Source of the DNA: Rhodoferax sp.
Lineage (GTDB): Bacteria > Pseudomonadota > Gammaproteobacteria > Burkholderiales > Burkholderiaceae_C
NCBI RefSeq assembly: GCF_030697375.1
Contig: NZ_JAUYQD010000018.1
Location: 234,250 to 298,249, forward strand
DNA: 64,000 nt
Reading direction: 5' to 3'
Part shown: one piece after another, positions 63,869 to 64,000 of the stretch
Layout: each line of letters opens with the position of its first letter
Numbering within the stretch: position 1 is the stretch's first letter
The notes under the pieces: generated by a model
What the model was told of the DNA's origin: nothing
Databases searched by the model: none
What the model saw: the letters and a program-made list of their open reading frames with translations, nothing else
Translations under genes and position numbers: made by a program

Positions 63869-64000
63869 TCAACTACAAAGTGCATCAGTGGGAAGTTTAA
63901 TCGGAGTCATTCTGAGGCCATAAAAGACCTCGTGGGGTGTGCGCCAGCCCAGACATTTACGAGGCCTGTGATTGAGCCGGTATACCGCATCATTGACATC
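63869..64000 (-). CDS. IS30-family transposase, C-terminal fragment (runs off right edge)
   Basis: The reverse strand from 64000 reads 43 codons to a stop at 63869 and contains AVYRLNHRPRKCLGWRTPHE, the conserved C-terminal end of IS30 transposases. The rest, with the catalytic DDE, lies to the right of the window. The IS end is near 63866, next to the DUF3999 gene's 3' side, which it does not interrupt. Confidence 0.85.
   Translation of the reverse strand, partial: DVNDAVYRLNHRPRKCLGWRTPHEVFYGLRMTPIKLPTDALCS

Overview
The window looks like chromosome of a Comamonadaceae (Burkholderiales) bacterium of the Rhodoferax/Polaromonas/Albidiferax type. The evidence is a one-piece tmRNA whose tag reads ANDERFALAA, the gene order gyrA-serC-pheA-tyrA-aroA/cmk-rpsA-ihfB-lapA-lapB-hldA-hldD, an aroA-cmk gene fusion, a dxs-ispA-xseB cluster, and a short interspersed repeat of the kind scattered through Comamonadaceae genomes. 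The genus is an inference from family knowledge; no search was run.

Positions 1 to about 15.6 kb are the right-hand part of a prophage or phage-like integrative element lying beside ssrA. A minus-strand operon (8619 down to 539) encodes a replication and recombination module: HTH proteins, a RecA-fold ATPase, a DUF669-like protein, a P63C protein, a DUF6511 protein, a Cas4-like Fe-S nuclease, a primase/SF3 helicase, a RuvC-like nuclease and a DUF6362 protein. Two terminators then precede the start of a ParB-domain (probably DNA methylase) gene that leaves the window. Upstream lies a separate control block (12322 down to 8715) of an XRE repressor, an ImmA/IrrE metalloprotease and two large proteins I do not recognise. 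The two halves of this block share an operator-like motif. On the plus strand (12516-15430) sits an integration cassette: a small conserved protein, DUF2924, a large serine recombinase and two tandem paralogous HTH proteins. No capsid or tail genes are in view; they would lie to the left.

From ssrA (15745-16131) to about 32.9 kb is core chromosome: gph, ubiG and an OmpA-family gene on the minus strand, then gyrA, serC, pheA, tyrA, aroA-cmk, rpsA, ihfB, lapA, lapB, hldA, hldD, a ComEA-like gene and crcB on the plus strand, mostly with overlapping or tightly spaced genes. This joins DNA topology, serine and aromatic amino acid synthesis, translation and LPS/heptose assembly. From 33.1 to 45.7 kb is a transporter-rich region: TRAP DctQM, NhaD, UspA, a ClC channel, two CPA2 antiporters, a Na+/Ca2+-type exchanger, and an unlinked Tat-exported TRAP binding protein that may serve the DctQM pair.

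From 45.9 to 63.8 kb are dxs-ispA-xseB (isoprenoid precursor synthesis), a phasin-like gene, a Rieske oxygenase, an EamA exporter, a rhodanese, a LysR/NmrA divergent pair, a large FAD oxidoreductase, a DUF1631 gene and a DUF2339-DUF3999 pair. The LysR/NmrA pair lies between two 129-bp direct repeats that duplicate the 3' end of the FAD oxidoreductase gene, which marks it as an insertion. The right edge cuts through an IS30-family transposase.
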